DNA of 64,000 bases, from NCBI RefSeq assembly GCF_013282725.1, contig NZ_CP054043.1, positions 2,232,001 to 2,296,000 of the forward strand, read 5' to 3'. A program made the position numbers and the translations under genes. Positions 1 to 9,672 of the stretch are shown here, piece by piece. This DNA comes from Yersinia mollaretii ATCC 43969 (lineage in GTDB: Bacteria > Pseudomonadota > Gammaproteobacteria > Enterobacterales > Enterobacteriaceae). Each line of letters begins with the position of its first letter. The first letter of the stretch is position 1. Below the pieces are notes generated by a model. The model saw nothing but the letters and a program-made list of their open reading frames with translations, searched no databases and was not told where the DNA came from.

Positions 1-254
1 AATTTATGCTGCCACTTCTTGCCCACTTGCAAAATATCGCCGCAAAACTCATGGCCGATAATAATCGGGTTCTCCGCCACATCATCTGGCACCTTTTTAT
101 GGTCAGCGCCCAAATTGGCCTCTTTCCATGAAGAGAGGCAAATACTGTCGGTCACTACTGTGGCCAGAATTTCATCGTCACCTATTTCCGGCAGAGTGAA
201 GCTCTCCAGACGCAGGTCATTTTTGCCATATAAACGTAGTGCTTTGGTTTTCAT
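1..254 (-). CDS. sorE: L-sorbose-1-phosphate reductase, N-terminal part (cut by window edge)
   Basis: Only the first 84 codons are visible; the gene runs off the left edge. The product would be a zinc-dependent medium-chain alcohol dehydrogenase reducing L-sorbose 1-phosphate to D-glucitol 6-phosphate in the cytoplasm. The visible part has the GroES-like start MKTKALRLYGKNDLRLE, a candidate zinc ligand Cys39 (DSICLSSWKE) and a GHE motif at about residues 67-69. The ATG (complement of 252-254) is preceded by a GAGGTGG Shine-Dalgarno. It is the last visible gene of a mannose-class PTS operon in sorbose order, which supports the name. Another polyol-phosphate dehydrogenase of the same family is possible. 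Confidence 0.82.
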   Translation of the reverse strand, partial: MKTKALRLYGKNDLRLESFTLPEIGDDEILATVVTDSICLSSWKEANLGADHKKVPDDVAENPIIIGHEFCGDILQVGKKWQHK

Positions 255-303
255 GTGGAACCACCTCAATCATATTTAAATATAAAAACAGCAGAGCGAA
301 TAA

Positions 304-337
304 AAAAACTCCCCGGCATTAATTAGGAAAGAATGCC
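304..337 (-). terminator. Weak hairpin with T-run between sorM and sorE
   Basis: On the minus strand GGCATT and AATGCC form a six-pair stem over the sorM stop codon, followed after a few bases by seven T. It looks like a leaky intra-operon attenuator or an mRNA 3'-end stabiliser rather than an operon end, because sorE follows at once with its own ribosome-binding site. Confidence 0.4.
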
Positions 338-1153
338 AAGCCATGAGCCTACAATTCCGAGGCCAAACAGGGAGAAAATAAGCCAGATAGGGTTAATTTT
401 GCGCTTAAGCAGACGCATCATTAATAGGGTTAGCGCCAGTGCTAACAGACCGGGGCAGAGCTGATCCAGAATGTTCTGCACGGTCATGGTGACAGTGCTG
501 CCGTCATGTCCCGGCGTTTTCGAAATCACCAGCGGCACATTGATACTGGTCCATTTAGTGACCAATACCCCCATGATAAACAGGCCCAGAATGGATGCGC
601 CTTCGGTCAGCTTTTGCAGCAGATTCCCGCCAAGATCTTTCACGATATTGACCCCTTTGGTGAAGCCGTACTGCAAGCCAAACCATTTCAGGGCCAGACG
701 GACCGAGTTAAACGACAGGAAGAACAGAATCGGCCCCAAGACATTGCCATTCAGTGCCAACGACGCCCCCAAGGCGGCGGTGATGGGGCGCAGAGTGCCC
801 CAAATCAGCGGGTCGCCGACCCCGGCCAGTGGCCCCATCAGCCCCACTTTCAAGCTATTGATTGCACCTTCATCAATGTCGGCACCATTGGCACGCGCCT
901 CTTCCATGGCGGCGGTGACACCAATTACCGGGCCGCAGACCGCCGGAGTGGTGTTGAAAAACACTAAATGACGTTTTAAGGCGGCAATCTGATCTTCTTT
1001 CAGCGGATACAAGCGCTTAATGGCGGGCACCATGTCATAGCAGAAGCCCAGGCCGTGGATGCGCTCATAGTTAAAAGAGGCTTGCTGTAAGTTGCTGCGT
1101 AAGAACATTTTAAACAGATCAGAGCGGGTTAATTTTTTGCTGGGTGTGCTCAT
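323..1153 (-). CDS. sorM: Sorbose PTS enzyme IID
   Basis: A 276-residue membrane subunit of a mannose-class phosphotransferase permease (EIID). With EIIC it forms the channel that imports L-sorbose while EIIB phosphorylates it at C1. The soluble N-terminal region is typical of the family (SDLFKMFLRSNLQQASFNYE, GFCYDMVPAIKRLYP, then GLMGPLAGVGDPLIWGTLRP near residue 110). Hydrophobic helices follow, with a terminal helix ending in GIVGSWLGILS. It starts 11 bases after sorA. Length fits the family. The substrate is inferred from neighbouring sorE and sorC. Confidence 0.88.
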   Translation of the reverse strand: MSTPSKKLTRSDLFKMFLRSNLQQASFNYERIHGLGFCYDMVPAIKRLYPLKEDQIAALKRHLVFFNTTPAVCGPVIGVTAAMEEARANGADIDEGAINSLKVGLMGPLAGVGDPLIWGTLRPITAALGASLALNGNVLGPILFFLSFNSVRLALKWFGLQYGFTKGVNIVKDLGGNLLQKLTEGASILGLFIMGVLVTKWTSINVPLVISKTPGHDGSTVTMTVQNILDQLCPGLLALALTLLMMRLLKRKINPIWLIFSLFGLGIVGSWLGILS

Positions 1154-1164
1154 GTCGGCGTCTC

Positions 1165-1962
1165 CTAATCTTCTAATTCATCAAGTTTGGCGTGATTGGC
1201 TTGGGCTGCGGGAGCCGCCGGTTTTTGATAAAGCGGATTTAACTGGATGTAGAGCAAGGCAATAATCAGGCCGATGCCACCGAACGCGAGCAGACTGAAA
1301 CCGAGGTAGCCACCGACAATAAAACCGAGGAAGAAGAAGGGCATCAGGTATTTCACGCCCATCATATTGAGCACCATGGCATAACCGACCACCACGATAA
1401 ATCCACCCGCGATTTGTAACCCATGAGTCACCACGGTCGGAATGGCACTTAACATGTGGCTAACGGTGTCGGCACTGACAAAAATAGAGACGATCAGTAC
1501 TGGTACGGCGACCCGCAGAGCTTGGACCAGCAGGGCCGAGACATGCATTAAATCAATCATCGCAAAATTGGCTTTCTCTGCTGCTCGGTCTGCCGCGTGC
1601 TGGAAAACCACGGTGATGGTGCGCGCAAAGACGGTCAGTACTTGACCTGCTGCTGCCACGGGCAGGGCGATGGCAATCCCGGTGGCAATATTTTGGTGGC
1701 CGACAATCACCAAAATGGTTGAGATAATACTGGCTAGCGCAGAGTCGGGGGATTGCGCAGCCCCCACATTCATCCAGCCGAGGGCGATCAACTCCAGCGT
1801 CCCGCCGAGGATAACCCCGGTGGTCATATCACCGAGAATCAGACCAGTAATGGTACAGGCGATTAAGGGGCGGTGAGTTTGGAATTCATCCAGCACACTA
1901 CCGATACCGGCGACGCAGGCGAAAATAAAGATTAAGACTATCTGTACTAAGCTTATTTCCAT
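1165..1962 (-). CDS. sorA: Sorbose PTS enzyme IIC
   Basis: A 265-residue integral membrane EIIC of the mannose/sorbose class, the sugar-translocating subunit. I chose the start MEISLVQIVLIFIFACVAG (ATG, complement of 1960-1962) because AAGGGG lies just upstream and EIIC proteins begin like this. A longer reading would add 21 unlikely residues. Family segments include TGLILGDMTTGVILGGTLEL and GWMNVGAAQSPDSALASIIS. The protein ends in a short charged tail rich in Ala, Asp and Glu. It is separated from sorB by 153 bases with a hairpin, so expression from the operon may step down here. Confidence 0.88.
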   Translation of the reverse strand: MEISLVQIVLIFIFACVAGIGSVLDEFQTHRPLIACTITGLILGDMTTGVILGGTLELIALGWMNVGAAQSPDSALASIISTILVIVGHQNIATGIAIALPVAAAGQVLTVFARTITVVFQHAADRAAEKANFAMIDLMHVSALLVQALRVAVPVLIVSIFVSADTVSHMLSAIPTVVTHGLQIAGGFIVVVGYAMVLNMMGVKYLMPFFFLGFIVGGYLGFSLLAFGGIGLIIALLYIQLNPLYQKPAAPAAQANHAKLDELED

Positions 1963-1996
1963 GGTGGACCCCTTTCGGCAATATGCCCCTATTTCC

Positions 1997-2017
1997 CCAT
2001 GGCTGAGAGAGCCGTGG
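1997..2017 (-). repeat. Intercistronic hairpin between sorB and sorA
   Basis: CCATGGCT and AGCCGTGG flank a five-base loop and form an eight-pair stem with one G-U or A-C position. It has no T-run, so it is more likely an mRNA-stability element or processing site in the 153-base gap than a terminator. Confidence 0.35.
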
Positions 2018-2115
2018 AGTTTCATTAAATAGTGTCATTGCCCAGGTTAATTAATCGGATTTTTAATGTTTTAATAAGGCATGAATAATGTTTTTTTCTC
2101 TTATGTTTATTCGCG

Positions 2116-2607
2116 TTATTTTGACTCCAGCTCGCGTAATTTTTTAATCACATCCACCTGTGGGTCGGAGGCGACTACCCGCAAATCTAAGTGAACGCCA
2201 CGTTCACCTAATGCATAAAAGGCATTAATATCATTCTGATCCACCGAGACGGCTTTGGTTAATTGCCTTTTCCCTTGTTTAAAGGCCATGCCACCAATAT
2301 TAATGACATCAATTTTTACGCCCTGATCCACTAATCGCAAAACATCGGTCGGATTAGTAAATAGATAAAAAACAGTATCATTGAGATAATTGGGGTTGTG
2401 ATAAACCGCCACGGCTTTTTCGATATTGACCACATTGACTTTGATGCCCGGTGGTGCTGCTTGTTTTAATAATGTTTTGCGAATCTCATCGTTATAGACT
2501 TCATCGCTACAGATAATAATGCGCTCGGCTTTGGCCTCTTTGGCCCATACCGTGGTGACCTGACCATGAATGAGCCGGTCGTCAATTCTTGCCAGATTGA
2601 TTTTCAT
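2116..2607 (-). CDS. sorB: Sorbose PTS enzyme IIB
   Basis: A 163-residue cytoplasmic EIIB of the mannose class. It takes phosphate from EIIA on a histidine and passes it to the incoming sugar. The signature RIDDRLIHGQV is present, with the expected phosphorylated His14. Other family features are the IIICSDEVYND strand and the FYLFTNPTDVLRLVDQG region. Its start overlaps the end of sorF by four bases (ATGA), indicating translational coupling. Length is normal for the class. Confidence 0.9.
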   Translation of the reverse strand: MKINLARIDDRLIHGQVTTVWAKEAKAERIIICSDEVYNDEIRKTLLKQAAPPGIKVNVVNIEKAVAVYHNPNYLNDTVFYLFTNPTDVLRLVDQGVKIDVINIGGMAFKQGKRQLTKAVSVDQNDINAFYALGERGVHLDLRVVASDPQVDVIKKLRELESK

Positions 2608-3026
2608 ATAAAGTCAGCCTCTTCTTCTACGATATTCTGTTGGTGGCGGAATGACTGCACGCACTGCGCACCAATTTCCAGTAAATAGTCGGTTAGCTCT
2701 TCTGCCGCCATGCTGTGCTGGTTATCGGCAATCTCTAGCGCCAGTGGCAGTGATAACCCACTGACTACCTGAATATGACTTTCACTAAAGGCCAAACGCG
2801 CGGCGGCGTTATAAGGACTTCCACCCTGTAAATCGACTGCAATTAGCCAAGGGGCATCGCCATTATTTGCCATGACCGCCTGCATCTTATTAACCAAATC
2901 TTCGGCATTCTCACCACGATTAAAGAGTAATGGGGTGATATTTTGTGTTTCGCCATACACCATATTGACGGAATTCAGCATTGAAACCGCCAAATCGCCA
3001 TGAGCACAAAAAATGACATTTACCAT
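2604..3026 (-). CDS. sorF: Sorbose PTS enzyme IIA
   Basis: A 140-residue cytoplasmic EIIA of the mannose class, phosphorylated by HPr. The active histidine is His9 in VIFCAHGDLA, and the family's DLQGGSPYNAA segment follows near residue 67. In sorbose operons EIIA and EIIB are separate genes, as here, unlike the fused EIIAB of E. coli ManX. It lies 62 bases downstream of the regulator with no terminator between, so it is probably cotranscribed. In Klebsiella sorD sits at this junction; it is absent here. Confidence 0.9.
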   Translation of the reverse strand: MVNVIFCAHGDLAVSMLNSVNMVYGETQNITPLLFNRGENAEDLVNKMQAVMANNGDAPWLIAVDLQGGSPYNAAARLAFSESHIQVVSGLSLPLALEIADNQHSMAAEELTDYLLEIGAQCVQSFRHQQNIVEEEADFI

Positions 3027-3088
3027 TCTGTTTTCCCCGCCGATATTGTTCGAGTTTTTATTGATGTTATTACTGTTATTAATATGAT

Positions 3089-4048
3089 TTATGCCGTGAA
3101 CTTGAGTATCTCCTCGGCGGTCTCTTTCGTCGTCACCAAGCTATTAATATACTTCCCTTTAATGGCCCCAATAATTCCACTGATTTTTTCATGAGAGTGA
3201 GCAATGCCAATGGAGTAACGAGCTTTTTTTATTTTCTCTAATTCAATGGTAATAGTTTTATCCGAAATATAGGTTTCAACGGGGTTACCCTGTAAATCAT
3301 AAAAACGCGAACAGATATCTCCGGCAACTTGACGATCATTAAAATGGTCAATTACATCACTGCCGTAGAAAGCCCCCCAAGTCGAGTTGCCGGAAATATT
3401 GGGTGAACCAATGCCGAATATGGCGATATCTAGCCGCTGCCAATAATCAGCTATCGCCTGATAATGCTGGGATTGCACAATACCGTCGCGAATGACACTC
3501 TTCTCCAGAATGGCGGGGAAATCAATTAGCAGGGATTCGCCTTTTAATTTCATGGCCGCGCTGTAAACCAGCGTATTAACATGATAGCGGCTCTCTAATT
3601 TACCCGAAGGGCCACCGACCATTGGGATACAGGTTAATTGGCGTGATACTGGCGAGGTCTCCATCTGCTCAACCAGCGTGGCAATAGCGCTGCCCCAAGA
3701 GAACCCCAGAATATCGCCATTTTCAATAATTCGGTTCAGTAGTGCGCAGCAATGTTTCGCCATTAATATCAGTTGATGCTCTGGCGATTGATCTTCTTCT
3801 GAAGAGACGACAATTGCCTCACGTAATTTAAAGCGCGATTTCAACTGCTGTTCCAGCAATAAATTCTCGTTATAGTTGTAGTTGATTGAAATCGTCACGA
3901 TGCCTTGTTCGCGCACTTTTTTGAGCATCCGGCTGATACTGGTGCGGTAAATTCCCAGCGCCCGCGCTATCTCAGCTTGCGTGAAATCTTGCTCGTAATA
4001 CATTTGTGCAATTTTCACCATCAGGCGTAGATCATCGCTCTTTTCCAT
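3089..4048 (-). CDS. sorC: SorC-family regulator of the sorbose operon
   Basis: A 319-residue DNA-binding regulator. The N-terminal helix-turn-helix (DFTQAEIARALGIYRTSISR, about residues 20-40) is followed by the sugar-phosphate-binding SorC domain. I start at MEKSDDLRLMVKIAQ, because AGAGG lies six bases upstream of that ATG and the longer reading begins inside an operator palindrome. It is first in the operon and is preceded by a promoter and three matching palindromes, so it probably autoregulates and switches on the PTS genes in response to sorbose or its phosphate. The operator assignment is inference. Confidence 0.87.
   Translation of the reverse strand: MEKSDDLRLMVKIAQMYYEQDFTQAEIARALGIYRTSISRMLKKVREQGIVTISINYNYNENLLLEQQLKSRFKLREAIVVSSEEDQSPEHQLILMAKHCCALLNRIIENGDILGFSWGSAIATLVEQMETSPVSRQLTCIPMVGGPSGKLESRYHVNTLVYSAAMKLKGESLLIDFPAILEKSVIRDGIVQSQHYQAIADYWQRLDIAIFGIGSPNISGNSTWGAFYGSDVIDHFNDRQVAGDICSRFYDLQGNPVETYISDKTITIELEKIKKARYSIGIAHSHEKISGIIGAIKGKYINSLVTTKETAEEILKFTA
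4001..4010. promoter_or_regulatory. Possible degenerate fourth SorC half-site
   Basis: CATTTGTGCA repeats the right arm and centre of the nearest operator, but lacks a matching left arm. It is inside the sorC coding region and may be chance. Confidence 0.2.
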
Positions 4049-4058
4049 TTCAGCCTCT

Positions 4059-4072
4059 TGCACATTTGTGCA
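4059..4072. promoter_or_regulatory. SorC operator O1 (candidate)
   Basis: TGCACATTTGTGCA is a 14-base palindrome with six-base arms and a two-base centre. It lies about 20-33 bases downstream of the predicted sorC start point, where a bound repressor would block transcription. The same arms recur at 4203 and 4340. Confidence 0.65.
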
Positions 4073-4098
4073 GATGTCATTAGGTTATCTATGAGTTG

Positions 4099-4127
4099 AT
4101 ATAATCACTTTCCTTTTTTTAAGTCAA
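4099..4127 (-). promoter_or_regulatory. sorC operon sigma-70 promoter
   Basis: Read on the minus strand: -35 TTGACT (4122-4127), a 17-base spacer, and -10 TTATAT (4099-4104). Transcription would start near 4092, upstream of operator O1 and of the sorC ribosome-binding site. Confidence 0.65.
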
Positions 4128-4202
4128 AAGCATGAAATAACGAATCCCGCCAATATCCCGCGATAATAAGCCAAGAAAAATAGCCTAATGAATTCGAGAT
4201 AT

Positions 4203-4216
4203 TGCACAGATGTGCC
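4203..4216. promoter_or_regulatory. SorC operator O2 (candidate)
   Basis: TGCACAGATGTGCC matches the O1/O3 palindrome with one mismatch in the last base. Its centre is 144 bases from O1 and 137 from O3, spacings compatible with DNA looping between regulator tetramers. Confidence 0.6.
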
Positions 4217-4292
4217 TAATCATTTAATGGATTGATTTATATTAAATAAATGGAAACGTGTTTTTTGTGTTGGCTGTTATTATTCTGGACAA

Positions 4293-4314
4293 ATTTTGGA
4301 TTGCGATCACATTT
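4293..4314. promoter_or_regulatory. Possible CRP site upstream of sorC
   Basis: The right half GATCACATTT is a perfect CRP half-site (TCACA at 4307-4311). The left half TTGGA at the correct six-base spacing matches TGTGA at three of five positions. Catabolite control of a sugar operon is plausible, but the left half is weak. Confidence 0.35.
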
Positions 4315-4339
4315 TTATTTTGCGCGATGTGGTGGCACT

Positions 4340-4353
4340 TGCACATATGTGCA
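4340..4353. promoter_or_regulatory. SorC operator O3 (candidate)
   Basis: TGCACATATGTGCA is a perfect 14-base palindrome with the same arms as O1. It sits just beyond the fumA terminator, at the distal end of the sorC control region. Confidence 0.6.
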
Positions 4354-4363
4354 GGCTAGGCAT

Positions 4364-4395
4364 AAAAAAGCCCCGATAACATAATCATCGGGGCC
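4364..4395 (-). terminator. fumA Rho-independent terminator
   Basis: On the minus strand GCCCCGAT and ATCGGGGC pair around a nine-base loop, followed by six T. It lies 34 bases past the fumA stop and insulates the sorbose control region. Confidence 0.88.
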
Positions 4396-4429
4396 TATAT
4401 CTTTATCATCTCTCTATCAGCAGATAAAT

Positions 4430-6073
4430 TTAACCGCAGCGGTTACATCTTGATGCCTGAATCTGCTGGAAGAAGTCATTGCCCTTATCATCAACCAAAA
4501 TAAAGGCCGGGAAATCTTCCACTTCAATCTTCCAAATAGCTTCCATACCCAGTTCAGGATATTCCACACACTCCAGACTCTTAATGCTGTTTTGTGCCAA
4601 CACCGCCGCTGGGCCGCCGATACTGCCCAGATAGAAGCCGCCATGTTTGTGGCAGGCGTCGGTGACCTGTTGGCTGCGGTTGCCTTTTGCCAGCATGATC
4701 ATGCTGCCACCGTGGGATTGCAGCAAGTCAACATAGGAGTCCATGCGGCCCGCTGTGGTTGGCCCCAGTGATCCTGACGCATAGCCTTCCGGTGTTTTCG
4801 CTGGCCCCGCGTAGTAGATCGGATGGTCTTTAATGTATTGCGGCAAACCTTCGCCATTATCCAGCCGTTCTTTTAATTTGGCATGGGCAATGTCGCGACC
4901 AACAATAATGGTGCCGCTCAATGACAGGCGGGTCGAAACCGGATATTGCGACAGCTCTTTCAATATTTCCGGCATTGGGCGGTTAAGGTCGATTTTAACC
5001 ACTTTGCCTTCATTGCTCTGGCGCAGATGCTCTGGGATATATTTCCCCGGATTTTGCTCCAGTTTTTCCAACCAGATACCCTTGCGGTTAATCTTGCCTT
5101 TGATATTACGGTCAGCGGAGCAGGAGACCCCCATGCCGACAGGACAAGATGCGCCGTGGCGTGGCAGACGGACGACACGCACATCATGGGCAAAGTATTT
5201 GCCGCCAAATTGCGCGCCCAAACCCAAGTCTTGTGCGGCTTCCAGCAACTCTTGTTCCAGTGCGATATCACGGAATGCTTGCCCGTGCTCATTCCCTTCC
5301 GTTGGCAGGCCATCATAATATTTGGTTGAGGCCAACTTGACGGTTTTCAGGGTGCTCTCGGCCGAGGTACCGCCAATAACAAACGCGATATGGTAGGGCG
5401 GGCAGGCCGCGGTGCCCAAGGTGCGCATTTTCTCCACCAGATACTCTTTCAACTTGCCCGGTGAGAGCAGCGCCTTGGTCTCCTGATAGAGATAGGTTTT
5501 GTTCGCCGAGCCGCCGCCTTTGGTGACGAACAGGAATTTATAATCTTCCCCTTCGGTGCTGTAGAGGTCGATCTGCGCCGGCAAGTTGGTGCCGGTGTTC
5601 ACTTCCCGATACATATCCAGTGCCGCATTTTGCGAGTAGCGCAGGTTATCTTCGATAAAGGTGTTATACACGCCACGAGAGAGCGCTTCGGCATCATTAC
5701 CGCCGGTCCAGACGCACTGGCCTTTTTTCCCCACGATAATCGCAGTGCCGGTATCCTGACAGGTCGGTAAAATCCCTTTTGCGGAGATTTCCGAGTTACG
5801 CAGGAATTGCAGGGCCACGTATTTATCGTTTTCGCTGGCCTCTGGGTCATCCAAAATCGCGGCGACCTGTTTTTGGTGAGCGGGGCGAAGCAAGAATGAG
5901 GCGTCGTGGAAAGCATGTTGGGCGAGGAGGGTCAGGGCTTCTGGCTCGACTTTTAGAATGTCGTGACCTTCAAACTGGGCAACCGAGACGTGATTATTAC
6001 TGACAAGGTAATACTCAGTATCGTCTTCCTTTAGTGGGAAGGGATCCTGATAGTGGAACGGTTTGTTTGACAT
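4430..6073 (-). CDS. fumA: Class I fumarate hydratase (iron-sulfur)
   Basis: A 547-residue [4Fe-4S] fumarase interconverting fumarate and L-malate in the TCA cycle and the reductive C4 branch. The three cluster cysteines sit where they do in E. coli FumA: Cys105 (ILPTCQDTG), Cys224 (TAACPPYH) and Cys318 (GMGVSCSAD). The C-terminal beta domain includes [20 protein letters not shown]. Length matches FumA/FumB, which sequence alone barely distinguishes. It appears monocistronic, with its own terminator. The protein ends CNRCG, a cysteine-containing tail like that of the family. A C4-dicarboxylate transporter gene (dcuB) is present elsewhere in the window. Confidence 0.95.
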   Translation of the reverse strand: MSNKPFHYQDPFPLKEDDTEYYLVSNNHVSVAQFEGHDILKVEPEALTLLAQHAFHDASFLLRPAHQKQVAAILDDPEASENDKYVALQFLRNSEISAKGILPTCQDTGTAIIVGKKGQCVWTGGNDAEALSRGVYNTFIEDNLRYSQNAALDMYREVNTGTNLPAQIDLYSTEGEDYKFLFVTKGGGSANKTYLYQETKALLSPGKLKEYLVEKMRTLGTAACPPYHIAFVIGGTSAESTLKTVKLASTKYYDGLPTEGNEHGQAFRDIALEQELLEAAQDLGLGAQFGGKYFAHDVRVVRLPRHGASCPVGMGVSCSADRNIKGKINRKGIWLEKLEQNPGKYIPEHLRQSNEGKVVKIDLNRPMPEILKELSQYPVSTRLSLSGTIIVGRDIAHAKLKERLDNGEGLPQYIKDHPIYYAGPAKTPEGYASGSLGPTTAGRMDSYVDLLQSHGGSMIMLAKGNRSQQVTDACHKHGGFYLGSIGGPAAVLAQNSIKSLECVEYPELGMEAIWKIEVEDFPAFILVDDKGNDFFQQIQASRCNRCG

Positions 6074-7453
<1,380 letters not shown>

Positions 7454-7531
7454 TCCCCATAAGCGGGTTTGCTAAAACGCGCGTTCAAAAGGCAATGAGG
7501 GGCGTCACGGCCCCTCCTGACAGGAGGCAGT

Positions 7532-8149
7532 ATGTGGTTCAGTGCTCTATCGAAAGCAGGCGGTTTGTTGGTGATCAGCTCGCTGCTGGTGGCTTGCACC
7601 GTGGTGGATTTGGATGAAAACGGCAAACCGATTCTGCCCGTCGATCCCAATGCGGTCATCAGTGACTATAACCAGCCCTCGGATAAAGTCGCCTCCACTA
7701 TTTGGGGGAGCAAAGTAATGCCGTTTGCCAACAGCAATGCGCTCAGTTGGCAACAAGTGAAACAGCAGCAAGGTCAGCCAGCAACAGGGAAAAATAGCCA
7801 AAGTCGTTTTGTCCGCTTCAGCGGCAAAGTGGTGGCGGTAAACACAGAAGGGCGGGAGGGGGCGATCACATTGGCGGTCGATGGCGATGAACAGGTACTG
7901 CAACTGGGGCCAATCGTCAAAGGCAATGCCATCCGTGATGCATCAACCTTTATCCGCTTCGAAGATTTTAAAAATCAGGTGCAATACGCCCAGCTCTCTA
8001 AGGCGCTCAGCAAACGTGCTTTACAGGATGTGGCAAAACCCGACGCCAGTTGGGTGGGTCAGCCAGTTGAGGTCTTGGCGGCGGTGACACTAGCCCCGGC
8101 GGGCCTGAGCAATGCGGTGCCGCTCAGTTTGAATAAGGAGAGCCACTAA
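7532..8149 (+). CDS. DUF2291 lipoprotein of sugar-transport operon
   Basis: A 205-residue predicted lipoprotein. The N-terminus MWFSALSKAGGLLVISSLLV ends in a lipobox with Cys22 (LLVAC), so it should be lipid-anchored facing the periplasm. The rest resembles the DUF2291 family, found beside RbsABC-type sugar importers and without an established biochemical role. It has an AGGAGG ribosome-binding site, lies 78 bases after the binding-protein gene, and its TAA overlaps the ATG of the ATPase gene by one base. The placement suggests an accessory function in sugar uptake. Confidence 0.75.
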   Translation: MWFSALSKAGGLLVISSLLVACTVVDLDENGKPILPVDPNAVISDYNQPSDKVASTIWGSKVMPFANSNALSWQQVKQQQGQPATGKNSQSRFVRFSGKVVAVNTEGREGAITLAVDGDEQVLQLGPIVKGNAIRDASTFIRFEDFKNQVQYAQLSKALSKRALQDVAKPDASWVGQPVEVLAAVTLAPAGLSNAVPLSLNKESH

Positions 8150-9672
8150 TGGATCACAGACCTGACATTGTCATGCGTGCTGAGGATATATCGATGCGTT
8201 TTCCCGGCACATTGGCGCTAGATACCGTCAGTTATCACGTTTATCGCGGCAAAGTGAATGTGATCATTGGTGAAAATGGCGCGGGCAAATCGACGCTGAT
8301 GAAGATTCTGGCGGGGGTGCAGCAACCGACGTCTGGGCAGATCTACCTCAACGGGCAGTCGGTGACGATCGCCAATACTCGTGAGGCCGCTGCGCTGGGG
8401 ATTGGCATGGTGCATCAGGAGTTGAATCTGTCGGAAAACCTCAATGTCGCGGAGAACATCTTTTTGGGGCGCGAGATCCAGCAAGGTTTGAAGCCGATTA
8501 ATCAAGCCGCACAAGAGTTGATCGCCGAACAATTGATGGTGCGTCTGGATCAGGCTATCTCGCCGAAAGAACGGGTATCAAACCTGAAAGTGGGCCAGCA
8601 GCAATTGATTGAGATTGCCAAGGCGCTGGCAGAACAGGCAGACATCTTGATTTTGGATGAACCGACCTCGGCGCTGAGCAAAACCGAAGTCGATATTCTG
8701 TTTCGGGTGATTCGTGAACTGACGCGACAGGGGGTTTCCATCGTCTACATCTCCCATCGGCTGGAAGAGTTGATGGCGATTGGTGACTACATCACCATTT
8801 TACGTGATGGCCGTTTTCAGGCCGAAGCGGCCGTCAAAGACATTGATGTGCCGTGGATTGTACGCGAAATGCTGGGCAGTGATCCGGTCTCCAGCTTTCT
8901 TCATCCCGACCGGACTTTCGGCGCACCAATGATGGAAGTGGATAACGTCACACTAATCAATGAATCTGGCAACACTGTGGTGAACCAAGTCTCACTACAA
9001 GTGCGGGCGGGGGAGATTGTCGGCATCTATGGGTTGATGGGCGCGGGGCGTACCGAGCTATTTGAATGCTTGTTGGGCACGCAACAGAACTATCTCGGCA
9101 CCATCCGGCTCAATGGCACGGCGATCAGTGGCAAAACCTCCACCGCAGAACGTATCCGTTTGGGCATGAGTCTGGTGCCGGAAGATCGTAAGAAAACCGG
9201 TATTTTCCCCGTGTCATCGGTGGCGAATAACCTGACGATCTCCAGCTTGTGGCGGCGGCTAAAACATCGTTTCGCTATCTGGCAGGAGAGTGAGTCACAG
9301 GTGGTGGCGTCGGTGATTGGCGACCTGTCGATCAAAGTCTCTTCGCCGCAAGTTGAGATTCAGGCACTCAGTGGCGGCAATCAGCAAAAAGTGGTGATTG
9401 GCCGCTCACTGCTCACCAGCCCGAACATTTTGCTGCTGGATGAGCCTACGCGGGGGATTGATGTCGGCGCAAAAGCCGATGTATTTGAAATGATGGTGAA
9501 ACTTTCTGAGCAGGGGATCGGCATTCTGTTCTCCACCTCGGATCTGAAAGAGATTATGGCGGTATCCGACCGCATTTTGGTGATGTCGAATGGCAAACTG
9601 ACCGCGAATGTCTTGCGCCAGTCGGCCAATGAGTCGGCATTGGTTACGGCAAGCGCACAAGGGTTTGAATGA
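8149..9672 (+). CDS. Sugar ABC transporter ATP-binding protein (RbsA/XylG type)
   Basis: A 507-residue protein with two fused ABC ATPase domains that power monosaccharide import at the inner membrane. The N-terminal domain has an intact Walker A (GENGAGKST, about residues 41-49), Walker B (ILILDEPTSALS) and a degenerate signature (LKVGQQQ). The C-terminal domain has a degenerate P-loop (GLMGAGRTE), an intact signature (LSGGNQQK) and LLLDEPTRGIDVG. This asymmetry is typical of RbsA, MglA and XylG. The start overlaps the lipoprotein stop, and the end overlaps the permease start by four bases. Confidence 0.93.
   Translation: MDHRPDIVMRAEDISMRFPGTLALDTVSYHVYRGKVNVIIGENGAGKSTLMKILAGVQQPTSGQIYLNGQSVTIANTREAAALGIGMVHQELNLSENLNVAENIFLGREIQQGLKPINQAAQELIAEQLMVRLDQAISPKERVSNLKVGQQQLIEIAKALAEQADILILDEPTSALSKTEVDILFRVIRELTRQGVSIVYISHRLEELMAIGDYITILRDGRFQAEAAVKDIDVPWIVREMLGSDPVSSFLHPDRTFGAPMMEVDNVTLINESGNTVVNQVSLQVRAGEIVGIYGLMGAGRTELFECLLGTQQNYLGTIRLNGTAISGKTSTAERIRLGMSLVPEDRKKTGIFPVSSVANNLTISSLWRRLKHRFAIWQESESQVVASVIGDLSIKVSSPQVEIQALSGGNQQKVVIGRSLLTSPNILLLDEPTRGIDVGAKADVFEMMVKLSEQGIGILFSTSDLKEIMAVSDRILVMSNGKLTANVLRQSANESALVTASAQGFE

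Noticed and set aside
471..971. Two overlapping plus-strand open frames antisense to sorM
   Set aside because: Shadows of sorM; amino-acid composition is unlike a real protein and no start signal is present.
4833..5329. Plus-strand open frames of over 120 codons antisense to fumA
   Set aside because: Shadow frames of a GC-rich conserved gene, without ribosome-binding sites or domain features.
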